Assembly (NCBI GenBank): GCA_030052745.1
Contig: JANBVO010000019.1
Span: 248,001-312,000, forward strand
Origin: Pleurostoma richardsiae
Taxonomy: Eukaryota; Ascomycota; Sordariomycetes; Calosphaeriales; Pleurostomataceae
Direction: 5' to 3'
DNA length: 64,000 nucleotides
Shown piece by piece: positions 10,612-22,505 of the stretch. Below the pieces are notes generated by a model. The model did no database searches and was not told the origin of the DNA. It was given only the letters and a program-made list of their open reading frames with translations. The translations under genes and the position numbers were made by a program. Each line of letters starts with the position of its first letter. Position 1 is the stretch's first letter.

Positions 10612-11849
10612 GTCGCTTGCCAGCGTTATGGGTACGTTCGAGCTTAAGCTGAGGTTCTCGCATACCGTCGGCTCGATGTCGGGAGCAGGATCACGTGATA
10701 CATCACATGTAACCCTTCAGACGTCACCTCGGCGGTAAGCAGGTACATAGGTAGACAGGACATGTTATTCTATTTAGGACGTGACAAGCGTACAAAAGAA
10801 CAATCACACGAAGAATTTCGGGGGATTCTTAACTTTCTGGTTCAGTAGATGGAGGATGATTGAGGAGAGCTACTTCGTTATAGACTGTATGAAGGTCCAA
10901 AGCACAGGCCTTGGGATGCTTGGTATTGCACAAGGATTATATGGCTTTCCGGGCCGCTAATTGACAATGGGAATGCGCTTTTCACAAACTCACATTGGTA
11001 TGGCTTCAGCGATGGGTGAACCTTGAGGGGGCGGCAAGCGCTGACACGGGAGGGACGGCATGCCAAGTGTTGAGTTTCTTCTGCTGTCAATGACGAGGCA
11101 CATCAAGATGCGAGCCACAATGAGGCCATTGACGAACTCCATCCTTGTCTAGCATCTGTCATTACGAAACATTGGTCTACTTAGATCTCAGACCACGTAA
11201 ATAGCACTGCAGTACAACAGGCTTGCCAGCACATCTTTTGCCACTGGTCGTACTCATTAGGGTTCCAGGCAGGGGATGAAGCCATCAGCAGAGCAAGCTA
11301 TAAAATTGACAGATCCCACAGCCTCCTATGACTTCATATCATACTAGGACCAAGCAATGCGTCTCCAACCTTTCGGCACAACTTCTCACTAGCCCAAGAT
11401 GTGCAAATACAACAGGTACCTCATCCTATGTTGGTGTCAGAGCGTGATAAGCAATACGTAAATATGGGCCAAGTACAGTAGTAATGTGACTTCAGGAACG
11501 CTGGTATCAAGTTGCAAACCTGGCTTATATGAATAAGGCACTCTTTCACCAGCAGGCAAGACTCAAGAATGCAAATAAGAGTATGAAGACCTTTGAGGAT
11601 GATTTCTAGACCTCAAGTTCCGCGCATTTTCATGCTTGGGTGTTGGGTATAAGTATAAAAGGTAATTGCCAACACGATGTACTCACATAAGTGAGTACTG
11701 TCAGTATGTTGTAGTACACCATGAAAATGAGTTAAGAATCACCAAGACACTTGTAATGTGAAGATAGACTTGCGCGGCCAGCAGCTTCTAAAACAATCGT
11801 ACAAAAGATAGTACGCGCATATCAGGCAAATACCACGATATCATCAAGC
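10612..11849. other. Gene-poor intergenic region
   Basis: About 1.2 kb. Apart from the lyase promoter at its left end, no frame has family content or coherent splice signals. AT-richer than the flanking genes. No repeat or mobile element recognised. Confidence 0.45.
10690..10699. promoter_or_regulatory. E-box palindrome ATCACGTGAT upstream of HMG-CoA lyase
   Basis: A perfect 10-base palindrome with a CACGTG core, about 80 bases before the lyase start codon; a CATCACATGT element follows directly. CACGTG is the classical site for basic helix-loop-helix regulators. Functional use is inferred from position only. Confidence 0.4.
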
Positions 11850-12290
11850 AGCCCTAGTTCAAGTGTGAGGTAAACAACTCAGTGTAGCAGCCATGGCAAA
11901 CTAACCTGGCGATCTCTTCGCAGTAGACTTCTTCGACTCCCCTGATGTCGCAAGTTTCCGCCTGTCCGTATTGTTGTAGGTCGTCTCCCGCAACGTAGGC
12001 AACTACGACAATCCTGTAATTACCAGCAGCGGCGAGCCTCAAGTCCCTGAAAATGGCGCCCCAGGGCCAGCTGTTTCCGGGGTTGGGGACTGTATGGTGT
12101 CGCCAAAGATGCCGGTGACATAGTTCAGGACATTGCCTGAGGTGTGGCAGGCAGTTGTTTTGAGCTCGAGGCCGCTAGGTATATCGCCAATATCTTTGAC
12201 CTTCACCACAAAAGGGGGTCGCATCTCCCGGCCGACAAAGACTTCAGTAGGAGGTTGGACTTCAATCGAGATGTCGAGATTGGTCGCCAT
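11850..12290 (-). pseudogene. Velvet-domain-like gene, apparently frame-shifted
   Basis: From the ATG at 12290 the frame reads MATNLDISIEVQPPTEVFVG, followed by REMRPPFVVKV, resembling the start of a velvet DNA-binding domain (hydrophobic strand, QPP, then PPxVV). A second frame carries the expected continuation: WPWGAIFRDLRLAAAGNYR and then IVVVAYVAGDD, like the velvet segment with a DL..AGxYR pattern. The two parts lie in different frames and overlap near 12045-12090, with no convincing intron to join them, so an indel or unusual splicing is implied. A possible intron with donor GTTAGT follows near the C-terminus, after which the frame closes quickly. Velvet proteins couple development to secondary metabolism in the nucleus. 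The family call is moderate; the broken state is seen in the sequence. Confidence 0.5.
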
Positions 12291-13180
12291 TGTAAATAAG
12301 TCTTGCGCTGGGAGTCTTGAGAAGGGAACCGTATCAAATGTGATTTTGTTTAGCTAACAGGGATCAAGATCATTGGATAGCCCGTGGACATCGTTGTACA
12401 TATAAATATTGAGACAGCTAGTCCAAAACGTGGACCCTGAGAGCTTTCTCGTGGACGTGAAAGCATCTACGTGGATTACGTGAACGCACTCTCAACTGCG
12501 CACTCATCATCTCGTATAGGGATGACCGCACCTCATGCAAGCTAGCTGCACATCAAGGTGGCATGGCTGCCAGCCCAGAGGTGAGTGGTTACTGTGGTCA
12601 CCAACGTCACGTCGATTTCTACCGGCCAAAATATTGTGTCACGACAATTGGGATGTTTCGGTCCAGAAAGGGGGAGGTCGGTAGCCGACGTAATGCTGCC
12701 CCAAATCTCTGACACGAACGGTACCATCATGCTGTTCAAACCTCGAGCTTTCTTGAGAAAGTTATATACTAAGAAGTTTCAATCCTCTCTTTGCGTGAAT
12801 GTCTCAAACAGCCCATGTGCTGGATAGATCGGCTCCTGTGGTGAGAGGTCCTCGCAACGTCTGACAACAGTCAGAGGCGCTCCAGGCAGTACATCCACTG
12901 AGTCTCAAGACCGGTAAGCGACGTATCCTGCCAACCATATATGGAATGCTTCAAGTGCGCCTTAATTAGTAGTCGGTCGTCACTACTTGAGGACAGGTCC
13001 ATCACGGTTTAATTCTTTGCATTCACTATGATCTCGCTACGGTAGAGTAGTGAGTAATAACTAGCAAAGAGTATCTGAACTACACAGAGCAAGCGAGATA
13101 CCTAGGACTATATTATTACAATATACTTCTGGTGTAGCACAATAGTACCCTTAAAGCTAAGTCTCAGTCTTCTCCCTCGA
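12291..13180. other. Intergenic region
   Basis: 890 bases between the velvet-like remnant (its promoter would be here) and the 3' end of the next minus-strand gene. The right part is AT-rich (around 12950-13190). No gene is supported. Confidence 0.4.
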
Positions 13181-15190
13181 TCATAGGTTATAAGCTGACT
13201 GCTTGATAGATACGTGCGCGTTCGGGTGACCGTTTGTGTAAGGGTTCGACGTTGACAGAGCTGACGCTGGAGTGACCGTTTGTTGACATCTCCGCAATCG
13301 CCTGCCGATTGTGCCCTGCATACCTGGTCTTGGCTCTTTCCACTCCTCGGGGGTTTCTGTCCACACCTCCCAGGCGTACATATCCATCGGCCGTGAACTC
13401 CATATGCTGCTTTTCAATGATTCTTTCAAGTCGTCGAAGGTTCTGAGGGTTGGGTCGTGGTTCGCAAGCGTGTCGAGGTAGATCTGGAAGAAGTGATCTT
13501 CGAAGTCAGGGTGACCCTCCGACGCGAGGACGGCTATGACGGCAGCCCAGGTATCCAATCCTGAGGAGAGTAAGATGTTCCGAACCTGCAGACCATCAAA
13601 GTGCTGCTTAAGGCGGAGGAGAACCGGTGGCAGGGGACTGGATACCGTCTGTCTTCTTCGGCAAAGATAGGCCAAGAAGACGATCATACAAAGGGACAGT
13701 ATGCCCTCAGTAGCCGTGAGACTGGATTCATTCTCGATATGCCATCGTACGAAAGTGTCGATAGAGATGGAATATAGATTTTGGATATCCAGCGCGTGCC
13801 AGGTATAGGCGTCTGGAGTGGAGATCCAAGCTGCAGTGTCTTGCGCAAGGCACTCCGCGCTCTTGATAAGGTCGATCAACTCCTCATCTATCTGGAGCCT
13901 GCGGCACGCCGACGACATGGGACAGGGTATGGAGAGGAAGGGAGAGGATGCAGGGTACTTGTACAAATACGACGTAAGGCCCTTGGGCAGCAGGTAAGGG
14001 GCTTCAAAAGACGCTACTGCCTGGACCGCAGTATGCCTGTTCCGTGGGGCAACGCATGGTTAGTGGCTTGATTAGTATTCAAGAAATAGAGCGGGTGACT
14101 TAGGGTGGTCGTGCTGGGGCGAGAACAGCTAGGGTTTCAGCTGTACACGTACCGAAGGAGGAACGACCTTAGAGCTCCATTGGTGCCAAGGCCTCTGATA
14201 CCCCCACGCATGCCTACCATCTCCCTCAGGCCTCGTAGGTGTGCCAACCGCTGTACCGGGTCAGGACGCATGTGCGTTCGAGCTAGCGGAGCGAAGGACG
14301 GGAGGAATAAGTTCTCTTCGACGCAGAGGAGGTTGAACACAGCTGCAATGTTCGCGTCGCTGGTAGCTTGCTCCGGGTCCTGGAGGTTGCGCTGCACGGC
14401 CTTGATGGCGCGGACCCGGTGGTACATGGCCATGAGCACATACTGAGGGCAGTCAGGCTGCATGATACTGAGCTGTACCGCCGTGAGACACAGAATGGCG
14501 TGCATGAAAGCCGGATGAGCGAATGAAGGCGCGAGCCAGTGCTGTTGCACCTCTCTCGGCTGCAGAGCGCCTCCTATAGGGGCGATCTGCGGACAGATGG
14601 CCCTAGTGACTGTGTGCCGATCCGGCTGGTCAGAGCGGTCGTGATACTCGACGGTTAGGGGTGTGGGGCGACCTACAGAAGGACAATAAAGAGCTTGTTT
14701 TCTCATCAATGACGATGGCGACGCTCCCGAATGGGTCCGGAGAAGCGCCTACAGCTGGACCCTGGGGCGCCAAGCCACACCCAGATGCAACGGCGCGGCA
14801 GATCACACACATCCCTTTCACAGAGGGTGTAGGGCACCGCCGGCCGCAGAAGATACATAGTTGTTTTCCTCCCCCGTACTGAACGATCAGATTTTCATCT
14901 TCTGAGGTTCTCGGCTTGTCTCGAAGCACAGTCGGTTGCTTCCCCTTGTCTCCAGCTGTTGTCCTCGTCACCTGCCGAGAAGAGGTGTCGCCTCCCTTGG
15001 TTGACTTCGAGTTCTTGGTCACTTCCCGACCCTTGTTCTTTCTCCGGTCCACTAGTTTCGCACTCTTTGTTGACCAAGCTTGATCTGCCCGGGCCTTACG
15101 CATAACAAAAGCACGGGCACTGCTTGAAGCCTTGTGCCCTGAGGATGACGTATCGCCAGGGTTTACGAAGAGGAAGCCATCTGACGGCAT
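13181..15190 (-). CDS. Fungal-specific regulator-like protein with a six-cysteine cluster
   Basis: Three exons fit by phase and motif: 15190-14677, 14609-14153, 14036-13181 (introns of 67 and 116 bases), giving 608 residues. It starts MPSDGFLFVN and then has ARAFVMRKARADQAW, the opening typical of fungal-specific regulator-like proteins that lack a normal Zn2Cys6 head. A basic disordered stretch follows, then a compact CX2CX3CX8CX2CX6C array (Cys112-Cys138). The second exon has FAHPAFMHAILCLTAVQLS and LRGLREMVGMRGGIRGLGTNGALR, hallmarks of the fungal transcription-factor middle region. The third exon is a helical C-terminal part. It is probably nuclear. It is divergent from the bZIP gene, with a 16-base perfect palindrome between them. 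Exact splice sites are inferred. Confidence 0.75.
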
Positions 15191-15941
15191 CACGGCGACC
15201 TCCGCTTCGATTCGTGCTCGAAACAAAGACGGGTTCGCCACAGGTAACGAATCCCCAGATTCCCGGTAGCGCTACCGGTGACACGCGGCATTCGGTGACA
15301 GCCCGGCACTCTCGGACGATTAACGAGGGCCCATACCAACTGAGACTCTGCAACGTCCAACTGGTGGAAGAATCCGAGCCTAGAAAGGGGCGCTTTGTGA
15401 AAACCTTGGTCGAGGGCGCACGGAGCGAAATGACGGTTTGAGTAAGCACGTTGCTTACTCGCCTCGCATTATCGTTGTCTCCTTCGGGGATAGCGCTCCC
15501 CGGAAATCGTACGGAAACTTCTCCAATGACGACGATCCTTCCATTCAGGAATCAGCCTCTTCGCGTCCTCCGAGCCGCTAACCTGTAAGCGGAACAGGTC
15601 GTGTAGGGGTCCAACACCGACTTGGCGCGCATGACAGTCGACAGCCCTCGGAGCCGGCAGAGCATCTTAACCCAACCGAGATGTCGATAACCTCGTGCAT
15701 GCTGGATCCTATTCCGCCTTTCCACGCCGGCACGGAGAGTGTATCACGAAGCCCCGCTGCGGCGGAAAGATACATAAACCTAGACCTTCGGTGCCACAAG
15801 TCTCAGGAGTTTCCTCTCCAATCCTCTTACGCCATCTACCCAAAGCTCTAGAAGGTGTTGATCTTCTCCTTCATTCCCTATATATATGAAATAGCATCAA
15901 AGCGTATCAGCGCCTCCCAATCTACAAATATTACCTCAGCG
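15191..15941. promoter_or_regulatory. Divergent promoter between two regulator genes
   Basis: 751 bases separate the start codons of the leftward regulator-like gene and the rightward bZIP gene. The region is comparatively GC-rich on the left and contains the palindrome listed separately at 15263-15278. Open frames here overlap on both strands and have no family content. Confidence 0.45.
15263..15278. promoter_or_regulatory. 16-base perfect palindrome CCGGTAGCGCTACCGG
   Basis: A gap-free, fully self-complementary 16-mer, 73 bases upstream of the start of the regulator-like gene. Its symmetry and position suggest a site for a dimeric DNA-binding protein, possibly one of the two flanking regulators. 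No second copy was seen in the window. Confidence 0.45.
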
Positions 15942-16605
15942 ATGGAGATAGGAAGCTCGACTTTCTCGCCATTCAGCTATGCCGGCATAGATGCTGACTA
16001 TGACTACGGCTCGGCGACAGATACTCCTACTGAAAGTCCATCGCCAGCCTCAGAGGTAAGACCCGCCCTTGAAGTCTCTGGGGCGTTGCTGATCAATCTC
16101 ATCTAGAGAAAATCGAGCAAGGCAACCTCGACAACAGAGGAAGATGAGAAGAAGCGCAAGAGGAGAAACCGTTACGAGAATGCCAGTGAAGAGGTCCTAG
16201 CTGTAAGTTACACCCGATTCTTTGCGGCGTCCAGACTATCATAGGTTGCGATTATTGACCATGTTGCAGCGACGTCGAGCCCAGAACAGACAGTCCCAAC
16301 GGGCATATCGTGAGAGGAAAGAGCAGCGCATCAAGGAGCTGGAAGAACAGCTCGCGAGCGTCAACTGCAAGAATGAAACGCTTAGTTCTGCCTGCGAGGC
16401 CCTTAGAGCCCAGTGCGCCAGTGGAGAAGTCCTCCAGTTTCCCGTAGAGGAATGGGTCAACAGCGAGCCTCAGGACTGCCAATTTCCCGCCTACAGCCCA
16501 GTCGCCGGAATTGATTATGCTGTGTCGCCGGCATATGCGCAACCCGAGTCTTGGGAGCAGGTCTGGGATTGGTGGCAGCCCCAGTCAGGGAGTGGCACTC
16601 AGTAA
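15942..16605 (+). CDS. Small Yap-like bZIP transcription factor
   Basis: Three exons, 15942-16055, 16107-16202 and 16270-16605 (introns of 51 and 67 bases, phase 0), giving 181 residues. The basic region RRRAQNRQSQRAYRERKEQR follows the AP-1/Yap pattern (NRxxQRAxRxR), with a short leucine zipper after it (IKELEEQLASVNCKNETL). The N-terminus is short, acidic and Ser/Thr/Pro-rich. The size and layout match small fungal Yap-like factors such as RsmA, which act on secondary metabolism and stress genes; that functional link is inference. The ATG at 15942 is the only good start that joins in frame with the basic region. Confidence 0.88.
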
Positions 16606-18098
16606 CGGGGGGCCTTTCGGGATGTCTACAGCTTTGGCTAGGACTTGGATGTCGACGACGGCTTGGGTTTAGGTCTAACAGCAGTTCATTTTCGCATGCG
16701 AGGAGTTCGGATACTGGTGATGAATATTGGAGCATGTATAGTTCCCTGGAATTACAGATTGTCTTCAAAGGCCAGACAGTAGTTTATGATGAGGCGACAA
16801 TATGCCAGACTTGGGAGGCTTATGGTTTATAGTTTCACCATATATTAGACCTATCAATTGCTGTACAGCGCGCTGCTCCTCAGTTTGAAGAACGAGACCG
16901 TTACGAGTCGGCCCCGAGCGATTGAGGACAGAGATTGTAGTAACACGCTAACAATTGAACCCTCAGGTATGGAGGTGTGAATGCAATTCCTGTAACACTG
17001 TAACAGAGTGTCTGGGTTGTTGGCATGTTGTTTGTTGCGTCGTCGCTGGGCTGCTTGTCGTGCATCACAGACTGTCCTCTGCTTCCCATGCAAGGAGGTT
17101 CGCCCGCAAGATGAAGATCACGTCATTATATCCTATCATGAAATTGACGTTCGCTATGATCCGACAGTTTGGCTGCAAGCGCTATTCAAACGACATGCTG
17201 CGTAAGCCGCCTCAAATACCACTCGTCGTAAGTGCGGAGAGCATAGGTTGCTTACATGCCAAGAACACACAAGCCGCCGAGGGGATTCTACATAGTACGT
17301 CATAGGACCCTAAGACGCTGCAACGTCGGAGAATGTGGGCTGTTATTCAACATTGAATCTCGGTTGTTGGCATATTGCCTGTTGAAACCTTTGTGTGCCG
17401 GCTGTTGGGCGAGCTCTGAGAGTCTACAAGTTCAATAGATCCCGCGGAGGCTCCGACGGCTTACGTCTGGCCGGACCCTGACCGAACGTCCAGGCAAGGC
17501 CCGATAGGTAGTAGTGACGTAGCCTGGCTCAAGTCATGGCAGCCGAGGTACGAGAGGAATATGATCGGAGTAGGTTCCCCGCCTGCTTGGGCCAGCATGA
17601 CTTCGTAAGCCAAGAGCTAAGTACGAGCTTTCAATACCGCGAATGACGAGACCAGAAAAGTATAGGGAAGTTGAGGTCGGCTCGAAGGTGTTTATAAGAT
17701 TTCCTCCATGAATACTACTTACGCCACGGCTGCAAACTGGGACGCTCCTATGCCTCGACCCCCTGCCCCATTGTCTAGTGAATCTGAAGCGCTGGTCTCA
17801 AAGACAGAATCCCCTAGTGTAAATGATCATGTCAGGGGTGATATGCCTTGAAAAGACGACGACAAAGATAGGATCTGTGAAATGAAAATGTCTTCTGGGA
17901 ATAATTGGTCAGATAGACAGAAAGATGCCAAGTACTTGAGTGAACAATGCATGCGACCAACACCTAGGAGAGCTGTCCGAGTAATTGGGGCATCTGCGCT
18001 GACAGCCTAACACTAGCCTCAAAGCTCGTTGTCTCCATGTAACAGACGACGTCCTAAGCCTGGAGTGGCCAACAAAAACATGTGTGACATGAGGAGGT
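16606..18098. other. Gene-poor intergenic region
   Basis: About 1.5 kb between convergent genes (bZIP and UbiA-like). Two stretches near 17005 and 17350 share a loose GGTTGTTGGCAT-like phrase, too weak to call a repeat. No coding frame is supported. Confidence 0.4.
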
Positions 18099-19183
18099 CT
18101 ATAGCAGGTCGTACTTGCTGAGTAGTGGAACGAGGTATAGTGAGGGGAGCCACAGCAAAGTGTAGTAGTGGAAAGTGGACCGGTCAGCCTTGACAGATCG
18201 GTACAACAGCACCCGCGCTGTCACGATGGTCCCTATCAATACCGGCAGCACGAAACTGGCGGTGAGACGACCATCTGCCCAGTACGCAGGACACACGACG
18301 GACCAGATGGAGACGAACAGGGCTGTGACCCAACGGGCTGTTCCATCTCCCATCGCCAACGGCATGGTGTGCCGTCCACGGGCTTTGTCTCCCTCCTGAT
18401 CTCTGAGATCCTGGATTTGCACGGTCGTGAACGTATTGAGTCCGAGCAAGACACACCACTCATAGCCTGCTCTGCTCATTGACGTGTTGGCCATGGACAT
18501 CGCTGCGACCCGTGTGCCGCCCAGCTGACAGTCATATAGAATAGGGCGTTGATGAGGTTCTTCCCCCACCATGAGCTGGCGCCGCTTGCATAGTCGTAGA
18601 TCCATGTCTCGACCATGAAGGCGAGGGTCTCCGGGAAGCCACCCAACCACACGCCGCTGGCGAGCAAGAGCAGGCAGGTCGCTACGACATACCACCGCTC
18701 CGCGCCCTTAACACTGAGTCTTCCGGAAGGAATTGCACGCCAGGGCTTGTTGAGCTTGTCTTCCTTGATTGATTCGGCATCTTTCTGGTTGCTGAGGTCG
18801 AAGTGCAGCACATACAGCCAGATATAAAGGCCTGCTCGCGGAAAAGCCCGTGCGAGATCCTTCCAACCGAGATGTGAATTAGTGGTCATGCGGCCGGATG
18901 CAACACTGAGCATGGAGAAGAGCACGACAGGTAGAACATAGGCCTTGATGTTGCTCTCTGTGATCAGATGGGCTAGCCGGACCACTTCCCAAAGCTGACA
19001 TATTCCCGAGCCTAACTACCGCCGGGTTAGCATGGCAGATGCCCATGTGAGTGAACTGTTGGCTCGACTCACCTTGCATAAAACCCCAGAGCCTGCTGGT
19101 GTATCCACATCTGCGAATATTTGGGGATCCCGGTCATTAGATCTGCCGTCACGCGGCAGATGCTCGGGGGGACTAGATTTCAT
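18099..19183 (-). pseudogene. UbiA-type membrane prenyltransferase/terpene cyclase with a frame break
   Basis: Exon 1 is 19183-19073 (MKSSPPEHLP...), followed by a 57-base intron with GTGAGT donor and a GCTAACC branch site. Exon 2 starts at 19015. The UbiA fold is clear: HLITESNIKAYVLPVVLFS, the first Asp/Asn-rich site region LSNQKDAESIKEDKLNKPWRAIPSGRLS, and the second motif VQIQDLRDQEGDKARGR, with several hydrophobic helices. These enzymes are integral membrane proteins that bind prenyl diphosphates through Mg2+; fungal members include the fumagillin terpene cyclase. The upstream frame runs through GKNLINALFYMT and then meets a premature stop, while the expected continuation (QLGGTRVAAMSMA onwards) lies in another frame starting near 18525-18535. 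No intron with correct phases was found there, so a one-base indel is likely, either real or an assembly error. Confidence 0.75.
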
Positions 19184-20547
19184 GCTGGTAAACTTCAACG
19201 ACGAATGAGGTAGGAAAGCTCGCTGTGGTTTCTATGGACCTAAACTGAGGCTCAATGATCACCGACTCAGAATCTCGTAGCAAGGGATGAGGTGCTCTTC
19301 TTAAGATCAGACGAGCTGCTCCAGGCGCCGCAGCAGGCTCCTTGGCGATGCCAAAGGATTCTCCTCTCGAGTGGGTAAACCGGCCTAACCTATGCGCCTT
19401 TTTCCTTGAACTAACCATGGTATCCATTGCCAAGGAGCACTTGCCCCGTTTACACGACTTCTCGTCAGACTGGAAAATGATCGCGAGCAAGTATGTACGA
19501 GTACAGCGGCGCTAACATTTTCGGGTGCCGTCCTTATTGTGGATATTGCTGGCGAGATGTCCCCTCCTTACAGGGGGTATTGACTCCGCCCACAGGTTGC
19601 TTTTGAGTCGCCGTCACTGCTTTGCGAGCGGATGAGTTACAGAGGTGCTCCCGCCTTCTGTGGAGATCTCAGGAGTGGCCAATATTATGCTCGACAAGAA
19701 CGGTCCACTCCACTAAACGGCGCCCACGGGAGGGCCCGCTCCCGGTCCGTTCCCTTAGGCGAGATTGACAGCACCAGACAGTTGGGTACCTTCCAGACCA
19801 TGTTTCGGTCCGGGGAGGCAGTCCGGAAGCTAACCGTTGCTCCCCGTCTCTAGCTCGTCTCAATAGTGTGCAGTCAGATCCTTTAAGTCCAAGGGTATGA
19901 GACCAGGGTGGAAGCGCCTCCGCTTGCTCCTCAGGCCATTCACGTAGGAGGGGGGCCTTGGCAAGTACGTGATGATGGGCCTAATACATGTTCGTAGCAC
20001 TAAAGGTATGAGGAGGCGGCTCTAGACTGACACTGTTTTGAAAACCGTGCAATGCGACTCGGGAAACACTGATTCAGTCCTTCAGGAGCAGAGCCATTAT
20101 CGACGGTGAGACTGGACAGTCGAATGCTCTTGGCTTGCTTAGTGGCCTCCTGCCAGCACATCAACGACGGGAAGAAGAGGGGGCCAGTAGGGTTAACGCG
20201 GGGCCATCAGGCCGATATTTCAAAATCCTTCCTCTTTCTTGGCCAATATCAACCCCTGGCATTCTGCATGGCTCGTCACTTCGTGCTAATGAGTGTTCTG
20301 GATGGACAAGGCCCCGAAAAAAACTGCAAGATAGAGTGCAAACGGCGGGAGCGGCGGTGGTGTCCGGCATAATCATGTCTACCCAACTACTTCCCATATG
20401 TTCTTGACGCTGCTTCATTTGTTGCCTCGAAGCTCCATCCGCATTCTCGTCAAGCTGGCTACTCCTTCGTCTGGCCTTCGTGATACTACACGAGTTAGAC
20501 CACAACACGAGATACCGAGTTCTTTGACTCGAAGTCAGTCTGTTACC
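19184..20547. promoter_or_regulatory. Divergent intergenic region
   Basis: About 1.36 kb separates the UbiA-like gene (leftward) and the short-chain dehydrogenase (rightward), so it should contain both promoters. Several frames of 60-160 codons exist but show no family features. No repeat or mobile element recognised. Confidence 0.4.
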
Positions 20548-21692
20548 ATGTCTTCGTGGGACGTGAAAGGGAAATTTGCCATTGTCACCGGTGCCGGTAG
20601 CGGTATGTGCGAGCTTCGAGAGGGTGGAACTATACATTACGGCAGTGGACCAAGATCTTACTTTTTGATACTGTAGGTATCAATCATGCCTTTGCAGAAC
20701 AGCTTCTCAATGCCGGCTGCTCTGTGATCTTCGCGGATATCGCACTGCGTCCCGAATCCGAGGCCACAATCGCCAAGTTCCCTCATCCTAGCAAGGACGG
20801 GGCACCATCAGCCATTTTTCACCAGACGGATCAGTCCGACTGGTCCCAGGTCTCCGCTACATGGGAATTTGCTCTGAAGACATTTGGCCGGGTTGATCTA
20901 CTCTGCCCTGGGGCTGGCATCTGGTTCGTATTTTGCCCCCTTTAGCAACGTTTCGAGAATTTCTTTTCCTCGTCAATTGGGGCCACCAAGACATCCCTCC
21001 TCCCGGGAATCGTGAAGAGTTCGAGAAAAGGTTTGCTAACCTCAGTGCTGCCCCACAGGGAACCGCCAACTAGTTCCTTCTGGCACTCTCCCGGGATATC
21101 GCCAACCGCCGAGGACGACCCGAATGCTGCGCCTGGCGTCTACAAGCTCTTCGCTGTCAACCTGCTAGGTCCGATTCGTTTTGCCCAAATTGCCATCGAC
21201 TACTGGCTTCAAAACAAGATTGCCGGCAACCTCCTCTTCGTCTCGTCTCTCAGCGCCTACCTACCCACCATTGGCACACCCTTCTATAACTCTAGTAAAG
21301 GTGGTCTAAACAGCTTCACGCTCAGCCTAGCGCAGATGAAGGCCCGCCTGAACATACGAGTGGCAGCCATGTGTCCAGCCACAACTTTCACACCAGCCGT
21401 CCTGCAAGAATACTGCGTCGGCAAGGTCCGCGAGGTTGACATGAATATGACAGCCACGGAGTGCGCCGAGGTAATGCTGCGGATAGTAACCCAGCCTGAG
21501 TACGGTGATGGAAATGTGGTGGAGGCCATGCAGTTTGGCACTAAGGAGAAATCAGACGTCAGAGTCCGCATTGTGCCGTACCATAACCTGCTGCCGGATA
21601 TCAACATGGAGGGTGACTTCAGCGGCAAGAATATCCTTGTTGAAGAGGAGAAACTGTGGGAACAGCTCAAGACCAAGGGCATGCGGCCTTAG
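20548..21692 (+). CDS. Short-chain dehydrogenase/reductase
   Basis: Three exons: 20548-20602, 20677-20923, 21059-21692 (311 residues). The NAD(P)-binding turn TGAGSGI spans the first intron. The cofactor-supporting segment LLCPGAGIW spans the second. The active site is complete: serine in LLFVSSLSAY and Tyr177/Lys181 in FYNSSK. The protein resembles 15-hydroxyprostaglandin-dehydrogenase-like fungal SDRs that oxidise or reduce hydroxyl/keto groups on small metabolites. The substrate is unknown. It lies head-to-head with the UbiA-like gene, so a shared pathway is plausible. Confidence 0.88.
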
Positions 21693-22505
21693 AGTGTGAT
21701 TCGATGTCAGGCTGTGGCGGCTGTCTAAAGTGGACATCGTATCGTATAGGTAGTAGCCTTTCCTGATGATACTCGTGAAAGTAAGACGACTCGGCCGAGA
21801 GAAATGCACGGTCTTTTAGCAGATCTATACTTGATTTTCAGTACCAAACGCACCCAACCCTCTCACATCAGGGCATATGTAGCCATTCACATATTACTCA
21901 GACAGGGTTTATCAGCCGGGCGGAGCATGAATTAGCTGTCTGCTGAAGGCCTGTAGAAGCACACGAAGGAGTGACCATTGTGGGGGATTGCAACGGTGCT
22001 GGCATCGCCACCACTTAACTCTTTGCTCTACCAGTGGCTGTTCTGGGTATCCTGGCTACTAATGCCGCCTAACCACAGCTCTGTGGGGTGCCCTTGCTGG
22101 CTTCTGTACTGAACAGTTCCGGGACCAGGGTCGCAGACTCCGCGGACAAGGACCGGCAACTCCAAGCGGTCTGTCCCTCTCTCACTCCTTGAGAAGCCTA
22201 AGCCAAGCCCCTGGTACCGCCATCTGTTACACGTTCAATCCATACGCGACCTAGATCAGAGATTTCTCGCCTAATCTAGGCCACTTCATTGCAGATCAAC
22301 GCTCGCAATAAACTCTGTGCCGCCCCCATAGCCCCTTATCATCCTTGAAGGTGTGACCCCAGTCCATCACGCTCATTTTGAGAATCAATATGTACGCCAC
22401 AGACACAGGAGGGTGAAAACTTGGTTATTTTCAACCTCCTTCTCCTCAACACTCATTGATTCTCTTTCTTGATTGTTAGTTTTGGCCCTGTGCTTGTTCA
22501 TCGAA
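21693..22505. other. Intergenic region
   Basis: 813 bases downstream of the dehydrogenase and upstream of the PTH11-like gene, same strand. It contains the promoter of the latter; no coding content. Confidence 0.4.

Noticed and set aside
16990-17420. Possible dispersed repeat: two stretches with GGTTGTTGGCAT-like phrases.
   Set aside because: Similarity is limited to about a dozen bases with no defined ends.
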